Assembly: GCA_003527885.1 (NCBI GenBank)
Contig: DPWB01000365.1
Coordinates: 509 to 6,030, forward strand
Length of the DNA: 5,522 nucleotides
Direction of reading: 5' to 3'
DNA from: Candidatus Competibacteraceae bacterium
GTDB taxonomy: Bacteria > Pseudomonadota > Gammaproteobacteria > Competibacterales > Competibacteraceae
Shown: positions 5,488 through 5,522 of the stretch, piece after piece
Numbering within the stretch: position 1 is the stretch's first letter
Layout: each line of letters begins with the position of its first letter
The notes under the pieces: generated by a model
Seen by the model: only the letters and a program-made list of their open reading frames with translations
Told to the model about the DNA's origin: nothing
The model's database searches: none
Made by a program: the position numbers and the translations under genes

Positions 5488-5522
5488 CTGTCTCTTATAC
5501 ACATCTGACGCTGCCGACGAGG
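5488..5522. other. Illumina Nextera transposon-end/adapter contamination
   Basis: Bases 5488-5506 are the complement of the 19-base Tn5 mosaic end used in Nextera libraries (CTGTCTCTTATACACATCT). Bases 5507-5520 (GACGCTGCCGACGA) continue the same commercial adapter exactly as it is read through on short inserts. The final GG at 5521-5522 would then be the first two index bases. Cytochrome b homology stops precisely at 5487. This is a library artefact at the contig end, not a Tn5 insertion, because the adapter tail is not part of natural Tn5. Confidence 0.97.

Noticed and set aside
5488..5506. Tn5-like mosaic end as evidence for a natural transposon insertion in petB.
   Set aside because: The following 14 bases are the synthetic Nextera adapter tail, not Tn5/IS50 sequence, so this is library contamination.

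Overview
The window reads as chromosomal DNA of a gammaproteobacterium, GC-rich and probably from a shotgun assembly. The taxonomic call is inference. It rests on gene order (cytochrome b, cytochrome c1, sspB, then a convergent gmhA-dolP pair), which I recall from Pseudomonas-type genomes, and on beta/gamma-proteobacterial sequence signatures in cytochrome b. I see no mobile element, RNA gene or CRISPR array. I did not find an undescribed multi-gene system. The notable items are an assembly artefact, a missing sspA, a possible terminator jammed against sspB, and two enzyme-family proteins whose key residues differ from the textbook versions.

Layout. Bases 1-89 (+) hold the C-terminal end of an unidentified protein. 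On the minus strand, read right to left, come a ComB-like (2-phosphosulfolactate phosphatase family) gene at 1143-1853, a RidA-family gene lacking the usual catalytic arginine at 664-1059, and a small exported Gly/Tyr/His-rich protein of unknown function at 112-561. A 163-bp divergent intergenic region (1854-2016) separates these from a translationally coupled plus-strand pair: gmhA (2017-2613, sedoheptulose-7-phosphate isomerase/DiaA family) and dolP (2610-3191, dual-BON outer-membrane lipoprotein). dolP meets sspB tail to tail with no spacer. sspB (3192-3605), petC (3714-4460, cytochrome c1) and petB (4463-5487, cytochrome b, 5' end missing) all run on the minus strand.

How the genes work together. 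petB and petC encode two of the three catalytic subunits of the respiratory cytochrome bc1 complex; the Rieske gene petA is expected just beyond the right edge. sspB encodes the ClpXP adaptor for ssrA-tagged proteins and normally follows sspA; here sspA is absent, and a 108-bp spacer with two hairpins sits in its place. gmhA (LPS inner-core heptose synthesis) and dolP (outer-membrane integrity) both serve the cell envelope.

The last 35 bases (5488-5522) are not genomic: they match the Illumina Nextera transposon end plus adapter. This truncates petB and creates a false start codon that opens a spurious 596-codon reading frame across petB and petC.
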